Below are positions 1 to 5,131 of a DNA stretch of 5,131 nt, one piece after another. The position numbers and the translations under genes are program-made. The first letter of the stretch is position 1; each line of letters begins with the position of its first letter. Below the pieces are notes generated by a model. That model was not told the origin of the DNA. It did not search any database and worked only from the letters and a program-made list of their open reading frames with translations. Source of the stretch: Clostridiales bacterium (GTDB lineage Bacteria; Bacillota; Clostridia; Christensenellales; DUVY01). The DNA lies in NCBI GenBank assembly GCA_031290295.1, contig JAITNT010000139.1, forward strand, positions 1-5,131. Direction: 5' to 3'.

Positions 1-787
1 GCGTATATTTGCGGTTCATCGCCCGGAGAACCTCCGCGGAGCCGCTTTGCAGCGACAAATGAAAATGCCGGCAGAAGTTGATTTCCGACATCGTTTGCAG
101 CAGCCCGTCGGTAATTACGCGCGCTTCGAGCGAGCCTAATCTTATACGCGCCGAGGTAGCCGCGCCGGCGGTACGCAGTAAGTCGGTAAGCCCCGCGCCG
201 ATATTAGAGCCGTAATCGGACAGGTTGACGCCGCTCAATACTATTTCCTTAGCCTCGACCGCGTTAAGCTCGGCGGCTATGCTGTCAAGCCCGCGCGAAC
301 GGCTCGAGCCCCGCAAATACGGAACGATACAGTACGAGCAAAAGTTATCGCAGCCGTCCTGCACCTTGACGAACTCGCGCGTTTTGGTACGGGCGGGCAA
401 CCGCATTTCCTCGTAAACCTCCGGCAGCGCAAAGCGTCCCGACGCGCCGCCCGCGCCGTCAATGTACTCCCTCACCGCCCGCGCCTTAGACGCGGCGCCG
501 CCGATAAATACCACGTTATCGAAACGCCCGAACGCTTCCCTGTCGTTCTGACCGGAGCAGCCGAGAATTATTACCTTTGCTCCGGGGCTGACGCGCGCCG
601 CCTTAGAAACCATTTGACGGGATTTACGTTCCGCCTCGGCGGTTACGGCGCAGGTGTTGATTACGTAGAGATCCGCCGGCACAAAGTCCTCGGTAGTTTC
701 ATGCCCTAACGCCGTAAGCTCGGCTATTACGGAGCGGCTTTCTATTCGGTTAATTTTACAGCCCAGGGTATACACGACGATTAACAT
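1..787 (-). CDS. mtaB: tRNA t6A37 methylthiotransferase MtaB, 3'-truncated by window edge
   Basis: Radical-SAM methylthiotransferase of the MiaB/RimO/MtaB group, which converts t6A37 to ms2t6A in tRNAs reading ANN codons (the yqeV position of the B. subtilis operon). The first 262 residues are present and the frame runs off the left edge. The start is ATG at 787, which overlaps the rsmE stop by 7 nt (ATGTTAA) and gives MLIVVYTLGCK, the expected N-terminus. The N-terminal domain carries the three Cys that ligate the auxiliary 4Fe-4S cluster: C10 (LGC), C46 (NTC) and C77 (LGC). The radical-SAM CxxxCxxC is C146-C150-C153 in DGCDNFCSYCIVPYLRG. Further conserved segments are LSGVNLSDYG (184-193), RLGSLEA (216-222) and HFHLSLQSGS (241-250). 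The rest of the radical-SAM barrel and the TRAM domain lie outside. YTLGCK and the operon position favour MtaB over MiaB or RimO. Confidence 0.93.
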   Translation of the reverse strand, partial: MLIVVYTLGCKINRIESRSVIAELTALGHETTEDFVPADLYVINTCAVTAEAERKSRQMVSKAARVSPGAKVIILGCSGQNDREAFGRFDNVVFIGGAASKARAVREYIDGAGGASGRFALPEVYEEMRLPARTKTREFVKVQDGCDNFCSYCIVPYLRGSSRSRGLDSIAAELNAVEAKEIVLSGVNLSDYGSNIGAGLTDLLRTAGAATSARIRLGSLEARVITDGLLQTMSEINFCRHFHLSLQSGSAEVLRAMNRKYT

Positions 788-1512
788 TGCCGCACCCACT
801 CGTCAAGCTCGTACATAATCGCGGCTGTAACCGCCGCGCCCGCCGTTTCCGCGCGCATTATGCGCGGTCCAAGCGTAACCGTTAAAGCGCCGAATTTACC
901 GCAAAGCGCGGCCTCGTCCTCGGAAAAACCGCCCTCGCAGCCTATAATTACGGCGACGGATTTCGGGTTTTTTCCGCGTAAAGCGTCTTTCAGCGTGTTG
1001 TTTTTTTCGTATTCGTACGGCATGATAACCGTATCGAAGCCCTTTAGCTTTTCGCCTAGGGCGGCGATTTTTACGGGCGGTTCCGTTCCGACAAGCACGG
1101 CGCGTCCGCACTGCTTTGCGGCGGAAACGGCGATTTTTGACATGCGCTCGGGCGAAAACGAGCTTGCGGGAAATTGCGAATACGCCGTCAAAAGCGGCGT
1201 AACCGAGACCGCGCCCAGCTCTGCGGCCTTGACTATTACACGCTCGAATTTTTCGGGCTTAATAGCCGCCTGAAAGAGCGCGAGCCTGATATGCGGCTCG
1301 TTGTCTACGCGCGTTTTTTCGATGATTTCCGCCGTAAGCGACTTTCTGCCGTAAGCGGTAACGCGGGCGCGGTAATCGAAGCCGTCCCCGCAAAACAGCA
1401 CGATTTCTCCGCCCGCAGGAATCCGCATAACGTCGGCGATATGGTGAAACTCCGCGCCCGATATTTCGGTTACGGACGTTATTCCGTCCGGTACAAAAAA
1501 TCTTTTACACAT
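781..1512 (-). CDS. rsmE: 16S rRNA (uracil1498-N3)-methyltransferase RsmE
   Basis: SPOUT-class (knotted) SAM-dependent enzyme that makes m3U1498 in helix 44 of 16S rRNA on the small subunit (the yqeU position of the B. subtilis operon). It is complete at 243 residues, a normal length. Residues 1 to about 70 form the PUA-like RNA-binding domain (FF.PD, FHHI.DVMR, G.EIVLF.GDG). The catalytic domain shows KPEKFERVIVKAAELG at 85-100, AAKQCGR at 131-137, the SAM-binding knot segment IIGCEGGFS at 189-197, and LGPRIMRAETA at 214-224. The knot segment is unusual because the family consensus is GPEGG and here the Pro is Cys192. The ATG at 1512 lies inside the end of prmA (8-nt overlap) with no clear Shine-Dalgarno upstream, so reinitiation after prmA is likely. 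The stop codon overlaps the start of mtaB. Assignment is firm from the C-terminal motifs and the neighbours. Confidence 0.96.
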   Translation of the reverse strand: MCKRFFVPDGITSVTEISGAEFHHIADVMRIPAGGEIVLFCGDGFDYRARVTAYGRKSLTAEIIEKTRVDNEPHIRLALFQAAIKPEKFERVIVKAAELGAVSVTPLLTAYSQFPASSFSPERMSKIAVSAAKQCGRAVLVGTEPPVKIAALGEKLKGFDTVIMPYEYEKNNTLKDALRGKNPKSVAVIIGCEGGFSEDEAALCGKFGALTVTLGPRIMRAETAGAAVTAAIMYELDEWVRQC

Positions 1513-2422
1513 GCTTGCAGCTTAGCGCGCGCCATTCGCCTAAGGCCTCCTCCCGCCCGATACATAAGCCCGCCGCCCGCGCGGCTTGCTTGACGTCGTT
1601 TAACCGCGAATCCAAAATACCCGAAAAAATGACGGTTCCGTCGGGTTTGAGCCGCTTTTTTAGTCCGTTCATAAGTCCGATAAGTATATCCGCGGTAATA
1701 TTAGCGACTATAACGTCGGCTTCTATATCGCTCATATCGAGCAGATTGCCCTCCAAAATCTCCGCCTCCGCGTCGGTAACGCCGTTAAGACGGCAATTGG
1801 CGCGCGCGGCTTGGACGGCTATAGGGTCGATATCGGTCATAAGGCAATATTCAGCGCCTAGCTTAACCGCGCAAACGCCCAGTATTCCGCTGCCACAACC
1901 GACGTCGGCGACGCGCGCGCCCGTCCTTATGCAGTCCTGCATAAGCCCGATACAAAGCCTGGTCGTTTCGTGACCGCCCGTACCGAAAGCAAGTCCCGGG
2001 TCTATGTAAACCTTGATTTTATCGCTTTCTGCGGTTTGCCATTCGGGAATAATTATTACGCGCCCGACCTCGATCGGGGTATAGTACTTCTTCCATTCGT
2101 TTATGTAGTCCTCCTCGCGAACCTCGGATACGTCCACGCTTAAATCGCCCGTTTCGGCGAAAAAGCTTTTGAGCGCGGCAAGACGGACCGCCAGCTCTTC
2201 GGCGATCCGCTTGTCCTCAAAATAACCCGAGACCCGCGCTTTTTCGCCGAAAGAGGCGTAAAGGTCGTCGCCGACGTAATCCCAGCGCCCTTTGCGGTTA
2301 AGCAATTCCTCCAAATCAAATTTATCGCGGATATTTACGCCCGCGCTTCCTAGCCCGAGCAGTATATCCGCGACAATTTCCGTCATATCGTGTATAGTCG
2401 TAACGGCTATCTCATACCACAT
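1505..2422 (-). CDS. prmA: Ribosomal protein L11 methyltransferase PrmA
   Basis: SAM-dependent class I methyltransferase expected to methylate ribosomal protein L11 in the cytosol (the yqeT position of the B. subtilis dnaK operon). At 305 residues it has the usual family length. Residues 1 to about 100 form the N-terminal L11-recognition domain. Family signatures follow: NEWKKYY at 108-114, the PrmA-typical loop AFGTGGHETTRLC at 145-157, SAM-binding motif I DVGCGSG at 173-179, the acidic ribose-binding segment DIDP at 197-200, and the VANI motif at 239-242 (equivalent to the NPPY-type motif IV). The ATG start at 2422 lies 20 nt after the dnaJ stop with a modest AGGG upstream. The 3' end overlaps rsmE by 8 nt (ATGTGTAA), which suggests translational coupling. 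The combination of the GTGxHxTT loop and VANI makes another methyltransferase family unlikely. Confidence 0.96.
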   Translation of the reverse strand: MWYEIAVTTIHDMTEIVADILLGLGSAGVNIRDKFDLEELLNRKGRWDYVGDDLYASFGEKARVSGYFEDKRIAEELAVRLAALKSFFAETGDLSVDVSEVREEDYINEWKKYYTPIEVGRVIIIPEWQTAESDKIKVYIDPGLAFGTGGHETTRLCIGLMQDCIRTGARVADVGCGSGILGVCAVKLGAEYCLMTDIDPIAVQAARANCRLNGVTDAEAEILEGNLLDMSDIEADVIVANITADILIGLMNGLKKRLKPDGTVIFSGILDSRLNDVKQAARAAGLCIGREEALGEWRALSCKHV

Positions 2423-2429
2423 ATTTTTA

Positions 2430-2433
2430 CCCT
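2430..2433 (-). promoter_or_regulatory. Modest Shine-Dalgarno site of prmA
   Basis: On the minus strand AGGG precedes the prmA ATG (2422) with the 7-nt spacer TAAAAAT. It lies wholly in the 20-nt gap after the dnaJ stop codon and supports the start that gives the N-terminus MWYEIAV, a typical beginning for this family. Confidence 0.5.
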
Positions 2434-2442
2434 AAGCTGCGG

Positions 2443-3546
2443 TCAAAGCTTCTTCTTAAACTCTCTGACCTTGTCGTACTGATTTTCGTCCGCGGCGGCG
2501 TTGAATTGCTTTAGACAGTCGCGCTGGCCTCCGCTGATTTTGCGCGGCATCTCTACCGTTACGGTTACGAGTATGTCGCCGTTGGCGTCGCGCCGCAAAT
2601 GCTTGATACCCTGCCCCTTCAGACGGAATACCGAGCCTGTCTGCGTGAATTCTGGTATAGCCAGCTCCAAACCGCCCTTTAACCCGGGTATCCGCACCTT
2701 GTCGCCTAAAATCGCCTGCGTAAAGGTAATAGGTACGTCCAAATACAGATCGGTGCCCTTGCGCTTGAAGAGCTTGTGCGACATAACGTTGATATTCAGC
2801 AACAGGTCGCCGCTGGCTCTTAGCCCCTGATCGCCCTCTCCGCTCACGGTAAGCGTTTGTCCCGAGTCCACGCCCGCCGGGAACTCCACTCTTATCGACG
2901 TGTGCTTTCTTTCCATGCCCTTGCCAGAGCAAACGCCGCATTTTTCTTTGATGAGCTTGCCCGCGCCGTTACATTTGACGCAGGGACGCACGTTAACCGT
3001 ACGTCCGAAAATGGAGTCCTGCGTAAACTGAACCTTGCCCGTTCCGTTACAGGAATAACAAACCGTGTATTCGGTGCCGTTCTTAGCGCCCGTACCCGAG
3101 CACGCCTTGCATTTCTCGGTGCGCGTAACGTTAATTTCGCGCGTAACGCCGAACGCCGCTTCCTCGAACGTAAGCGTGACGTTCTGCGTAAGATCGACGC
3201 CTCTGCCGTCGTCCTGCGCTCTGCCGCCGCCGGTGAACATGTTCATGATATCGTCAAAAAACGTCCCCGAGAAGCCGCCGCCCGAAAATCCTCCGAAGCC
3301 GCCGTTACCGCCGCCCGAAAACCCTCCCGGCTCGGCACTGCCGAACTTGTCGTAGTTGGTGCGCTTGTTTGCGTCGGACAGCACGGAATACGCTTCCGCT
3401 ATCTCCTTGAATTTCGCCTCGGCGGTCTTATCGCCCGGGTTTACGTCCGGATGATATTTTTTCGCCAGACCTCTGTAGGCGGCCTTTATTTCATCGTTAT
3501 TTGCGGTTTTCGGCACGCCCAAAACCTCATAGTAGGATTTATCCAC
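2443..3546 (-). CDS. dnaJ: Chaperone protein DnaJ (type I Hsp40), GTG start
   Basis: Co-chaperone that delivers unfolded substrates to DnaK and stimulates its ATPase through the J domain. The gene is complete at 367 residues, within the usual range for type I DnaJ (about 370-390). Domains in order: J domain 1-69 with the essential HPD tripeptide at 32-34; Gly/Phe-rich linker about 70-108, partly duplicated; zinc-binding region with all four CxxCxGxG motifs at 146-153, 163-170, 189-196 and 203-210, so both zinc sites look intact; then the C-terminal beta-sandwich substrate-binding domains from about 211. It starts with GTG at 3546, supported by AAGGGA upstream and by the YYEVLGV match right after the start. 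It ends with TGA, 20 nt before prmA. A 55-nt spacer with a strong palindrome separates it from the small ORF upstream. The full complement of zinc motifs and the dnaK neighbour exclude a CbpA-like type II protein. Confidence 0.98.
   Translation of the reverse strand: MDKSYYEVLGVPKTANNDEIKAAYRGLAKKYHPDVNPGDKTAEAKFKEIAEAYSVLSDANKRTNYDKFGSAEPGGFSGGGNGGFGGFSGGGFSGTFFDDIMNMFTGGGRAQDDGRGVDLTQNVTLTFEEAAFGVTREINVTRTEKCKACSGTGAKNGTEYTVCYSCNGTGKVQFTQDSIFGRTVNVRPCVKCNGAGKLIKEKCGVCSGKGMERKHTSIRVEFPAGVDSGQTLTVSGEGDQGLRASGDLLLNINVMSHKLFKRKGTDLYLDVPITFTQAILGDKVRIPGLKGGLELAIPEFTQTGSVFRLKGQGIKHLRRDANGDILVTVTVEMPRKISGGQRDCLKQFNAAADENQYDKVREFKKKL
3275..3327 (-). repeat. Near-identical 20-nt direct repeat in the dnaJ Gly/Phe linker
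   Basis: Positions 3275-3294 and 3308-3327 are identical apart from one T/C difference and are 33 nt apart start to start. On the coding strand they encode two copies of a GGFSGGG-type segment (around DnaJ residues 75-80 and 86-91). An 11-codon internal duplication in the flexible linker is the simplest explanation. The reading frame is preserved. Confidence 0.6.
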
Positions 3547-3555
3547 AAATTCAAT

Positions 3556-3561
3556 TCCCTT
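3556..3561 (-). promoter_or_regulatory. Shine-Dalgarno site deciding the GTG start of dnaJ
   Basis: On the minus strand AAGGGA is followed by the 9-nt spacer ATTGAATTT and then GTG at 3546. No in-frame ATG lies nearby upstream. The codons before the GTG (CTA AAA AAG GGA ATT GAA TTT) do not look like DnaJ. The family normally begins a few residues before the YYEVLGV motif, which fits GTG as the start. Confidence 0.7.
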
Positions 3562-3574
3562 TTTTAGTACCGAG

Positions 3575-3594
3575 CCCGCCGCCCGGGCGGCGGG
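3575..3594 (-). repeat. Perfect 20-nt GC-rich palindrome (hairpin) in the spacer before dnaJ
   Basis: CCCGCCGCCC is followed directly by its exact reverse complement GGGCGGCGGG. In the operon mRNA this can fold into an 8-bp all-G/C stem with a CCGG tetraloop. It sits 7 nt after the stop codon of the small ORF and 28 nt before the dnaJ start codon. On the minus strand it is followed by CTCGGTACTAAAAAA, not a T-run, and the plus-strand side also lacks a T-run, so it is not a standard intrinsic terminator in either direction. Plausible roles are an mRNA stability or processing element that sets dnaJ expression relative to dnaK, a translational insulator, or one copy of a dispersed palindromic repeat. 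None of these can be decided from one copy. Confidence 0.75.
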
Positions 3595-3601
3595 TATACC
3601 G

Positions 3602-3829
3602 TTAATCGTTGAGGCTTAGACCTTTTTTGCTTTCACCGTCGGGCTTGCGCAACTTGGACAGAATATCGTTGGCCAGCCCGTTAAGCATCTCCGTAGTCGC
3701 CTTGATGGAGTCGATATCCGAACGGTACTTCTCCTCCATTGCAAAGCAAGCGACAAGCATATCCCGCTCCGTCGTCTCCGCGGGCAGCAGTGCGGCCGTG
3801 TTTATCCTTCCTTTTAGGCACCTTTTCAT
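3602..3829 (-). CDS. Small protein of unknown function (75 aa) between dnaK and dnaJ
   Basis: I do not recognise this family. ATG at 3829 is preceded by GAGGAG at 6-nt spacing, and the ORF ends in TAA. It fills the interval between dnaK (36-nt gap) and dnaJ (55-nt gap) in the operon orientation, so it is very likely co-transcribed with both. The protein has a basic N-terminus (MKRCLKGR), then a long predicted helix at about residues 20-61, then a hydrophilic Lys/Ser-rich tail. Within the helix, Y35, I39, I42, T46, L49, A53, I56 and L60 follow an unbroken 4-3-4-3 spacing, which suggests a coiled coil or helical-bundle partner surface. Cysteines are at 4 and 28. There is no signal peptide or membrane segment. 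The segment [15 protein letters not shown] is loosely reminiscent of the start of CotF-like helical-bundle proteins, but that is only a hint. Its location suggests a link to Hsp70 function or assembly, which is inference. The standard B. subtilis-type operon has no gene here. Confidence 0.75.
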   Translation of the reverse strand: MKRCLKGRINTAALLPAETTERDMLVACFAMEEKYRSDIDSIKATTEMLNGLANDILSKLRKPDGESKKGLSLND

Positions 3830-3835
3830 TGTTAG

Positions 3836-3841
3836 CTCCTC
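3836..3841 (-). promoter_or_regulatory. Strong Shine-Dalgarno site of the small ORF
   Basis: On the minus strand the sequence reads GAGGAG followed by the 6-nt spacer CTAACA and then ATG at 3829. This is the closest match to the anti-Shine-Dalgarno sequence among the gene starts visible in the window. It is the main reason to accept the short downstream ORF as translated and to fix its start. It lies in the 36-nt gap after the dnaK stop codon. Confidence 0.8.
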
Positions 3842-3865
3842 TTACCCGGCAAGACGCAGGGGGCT

Positions 3866-5131
3866 TTAAGCCTGACCGTTGCCGTCCGAACCGTCGCTCT
3901 CGGGATTACCGGCGTTTTGCTGATACAGCTTGCCGAAAACCTCGTTAGAAACCTTACCGAGCGATTCGGCGGCCGCCCTGATAGCTTCGAGGTCGTCGCC
4001 TTTTGACGCCTCTTTGGTCGCCTCAACCTCGCGGTTTAAGGCTTCCTTGTCGGCCTCGCCGATCTTGTCGCCGCTCTCGGAAAGCACCTTCTCTACCTGA
4101 AGCACGATATTCTCGGCGGCGTTCTTGGCGTCTACAAGCTCCTTGCGGGCGTGATCCTCCTTGGCGAACTTTTCCGCTTCCTTCATCGCCTTGTTGATAT
4201 CGTCGTCCGAAAGGTTCGACGACGCCGTAATGATAATATTCTGCTCCTTACCCGTGCCCTTGTCCTTGGCGGTTACGCTCAAAATACCGTTGGCGTCGAT
4301 GTCGAACGTTACCTCGATTTGCGGTACTCCGCGGCGCGCCGGGGGAATACCGGTCAGCTCGAAGCGACCGATCGTTTTGTTGCCGGAAGCGACCTCGCGT
4401 TCGCCCTGCAAAATGTGGATATCTACGCCCGGCTGATTGTCGGAGGCCGTGGAGAAAACCTGCGATTTTTTGAAAGGTATAGTCGTGTTGCGGTCGAGTA
4501 TCTTGGAGAAAATACCGCCCATCGTTTCAATACCTAGGGACAGCGGCGTAACGTCCATCAATATAACGTCCTTAACCTCGCCCGCCAAAACGCCCGCCTG
4601 AATCGCCGCGCCGAGCGCAACGCATTCGTCGGGGTTAATGCCCTTGAACGGCTCCTTGCCCGTAATGGTCTTTACCGCGTCTACTACGGCGGGTACGCGG
4701 GTCGAGCCGCCTACGAGAATAACCTTTTGGATATCGTTCGAGGTGAAGCCCGCGTCCGAAAGCGCCTGCTTGGTAGCGGTGACGGTCTTGTCTATAAGAT
4801 AGCTTATCATAGACTCGAACTTAGGCTTGGACAGCTCGTATTCTAAGTGCTTGGGTCCCGCCGCGTCCGCGGTGATGAAGGGCAGCGAAATAGTGGTTTT
4901 GGCGACCGAGCTAAGCTCAATCTTAGCTTTTTCGGCGGCTTCCTTTAACCGCTGCATAGCCGCGCGATCCTTAGAAAGGTCGATGCCGTTGTCTTTTTTG
5001 AAGGAGTCGGTAAGCCACTTGATTATCTCGTTGTCGAAGTCGTCGCCGCCCAGACGATTGTCGCCCGCCGTCGCAAGCACCTCGAACACGCCGTCGCCGA
5101 TTTCCAAAATAGAAATATCGAACGTGCCGCC
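3866..5131 (-). CDS. dnaK: Molecular chaperone DnaK (Hsp70), 5'-truncated by window edge
   Basis: Cytosolic Hsp70 chaperone that binds exposed hydrophobic peptide segments under ATP control, working with DnaJ and GrpE. The window holds the last 421 residues. The frame is open to the right edge and begins inside the ATPase domain at the phosphate-binding GGTFD motif (visible residues 1-5). Then come LGGDDFD (27-33), the adenosine-site motif [12 protein letters not shown] (138-149), the interdomain linker around [15 protein letters not shown] (188-202), the beta-sandwich substrate-binding domain (about 203-305, including [15 protein letters not shown]) and the helical lid (about 306-405). By comparison with ordinary DnaK proteins, roughly 170 N-terminal residues are missing. 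The true start is outside the window; the TTG at 5107 is an internal Leu codon. The C-terminus is short and ends [10 protein letters not shown] instead of the usual acidic, often Lys-terminated tail. It is the first visible gene of the operon, 36 nt upstream of the small ORF. Identification is secure. Confidence 0.98.
   Translation of the reverse strand, partial: GGTFDISILEIGDGVFEVLATAGDNRLGGDDFDNEIIKWLTDSFKKDNGIDLSKDRAAMQRLKEAAEKAKIELSSVAKTTISLPFITADAAGPKHLEYELSKPKFESMISYLIDKTVTATKQALSDAGFTSNDIQKVILVGGSTRVPAVVDAVKTITGKEPFKGINPDECVALGAAIQAGVLAGEVKDVILMDVTPLSLGIETMGGIFSKILDRNTTIPFKKSQVFSTASDNQPGVDIHILQGEREVASGNKTIGRFELTGIPPARRGVPQIEVTFDIDANGILSVTAKDKGTGKEQNIIITASSNLSDDDINKAMKEAEKFAKEDHARKELVDAKNAAENIVLQVEKVLSESGDKIGEADKEALNREVEATKEASKGDDLEAIRAAAESLGKVSNEVFGKLYQQNAGNPESDGSDGNGQA

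Noticed and set aside
1568..1584. CCCGCCGCCCGCGCGGC as a second copy of the spacer palindrome
   Set aside because: The resemblance to the 3575-3594 palindrome is partial. The site is inside prmA coding sequence and explained by GC-rich Ala/Arg codons, so it does not support a repeat family.
860..1593. Plus-strand open frames opposite rsmE (860-1273 and 1174-1593)
   Set aside because: They overlap well-supported rsmE and the end of prmA, carry no recognisable motifs, and have no convincing context.
2456..2941. Minus-strand 161-codon frame inside dnaJ
   Set aside because: Alternative frame of the dnaJ C-terminal half with an Arg/Gly-rich, non-protein-like composition. The DnaJ frame is continuous, so this is not a frameshifted piece.
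2857..3567. A 236-codon open frame on the plus strand opposite dnaJ
   Set aside because: It lies wholly antisense to a secure dnaJ with intact J and zinc domains. Its translation is compositionally odd with no recognisable domain, which fits a mirror frame in GC-rich coding DNA.
3575..3594. Palindrome as a Rho-independent terminator
   Set aside because: The stem is strong, but no T-run follows it on either strand; on the minus strand it is followed by CTCGGTACTAAAAAA. An operon-ending terminator before dnaJ would also be unlikely.
3862..3872. GGCTTAAAGCC inverted repeat around the dnaK stop codon
   Set aside because: Only about 4 bp of stem around a tiny loop, with no T-run, so it is too weak to call a terminator or regulatory element.
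1..5131. CIRCE operator (TTAGCACTC-N9-GAGTGCTAA) or sigma-A promoter
   Set aside because: No such inverted repeat was seen in any gap. The intergenic gaps are at most 55 nt, and the control region is expected upstream of the truncated dnaK, outside the window.

Overview
The window reads as the 3' half of a class I heat-shock (hrcA/dnaK-type) operon from a Bacillota-like bacterium, probably an uncultivated Clostridia-type lineage with mid-50s GC (judged by eye). Every supported gene lies on the minus strand, so transcription runs from the right edge to the left. The gene order dnaK - (small unknown ORF) - dnaJ - prmA - rsmE - mtaB matches the Bacillus subtilis operon hrcA-grpE-dnaK-dnaJ-yqeT-yqeU-yqeV, except for the extra small gene. 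The Bacillota assignment rests on this order and on family-level protein resemblance. No rRNA or other taxonomic marker is present.

Layout in transcription order: 5131-3866 is dnaK without its 5' part. 3829-3602 is a 75-residue gene of unknown function with the best Shine-Dalgarno sequence in the window. 3601-3547 is a 55-nt spacer carrying a perfect 20-nt GC-rich palindrome. 3546-2443 is a complete type I dnaJ with a GTG start. 2422-1505 is prmA, 1512-781 is rsmE, and 787-1 is mtaB, cut by the left edge after 262 residues. The last three genes are tightly packed: prmA/rsmE overlap by 8 nt and rsmE/mtaB by 7 nt.

The first part encodes the Hsp70/Hsp40 folding pair (DnaK ATPase and its DnaJ co-chaperone). 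The second part encodes three translation-apparatus modification enzymes: PrmA methylates ribosomal protein L11, RsmE methylates U1498 of 16S rRNA, and MtaB methylthiolates t6A37 of certain tRNAs. No promoter, CIRCE operator, convincing intrinsic terminator, RNA gene, mobile element or CRISPR array is visible. The regulatory region is expected upstream, beyond the right edge, and the operon end beyond the left edge. No gene-free stretch exceeds about 55 nt.

The part least explained by known biology is the small ORF between dnaK and dnaJ, together with the strong hairpin that separates it from dnaJ.
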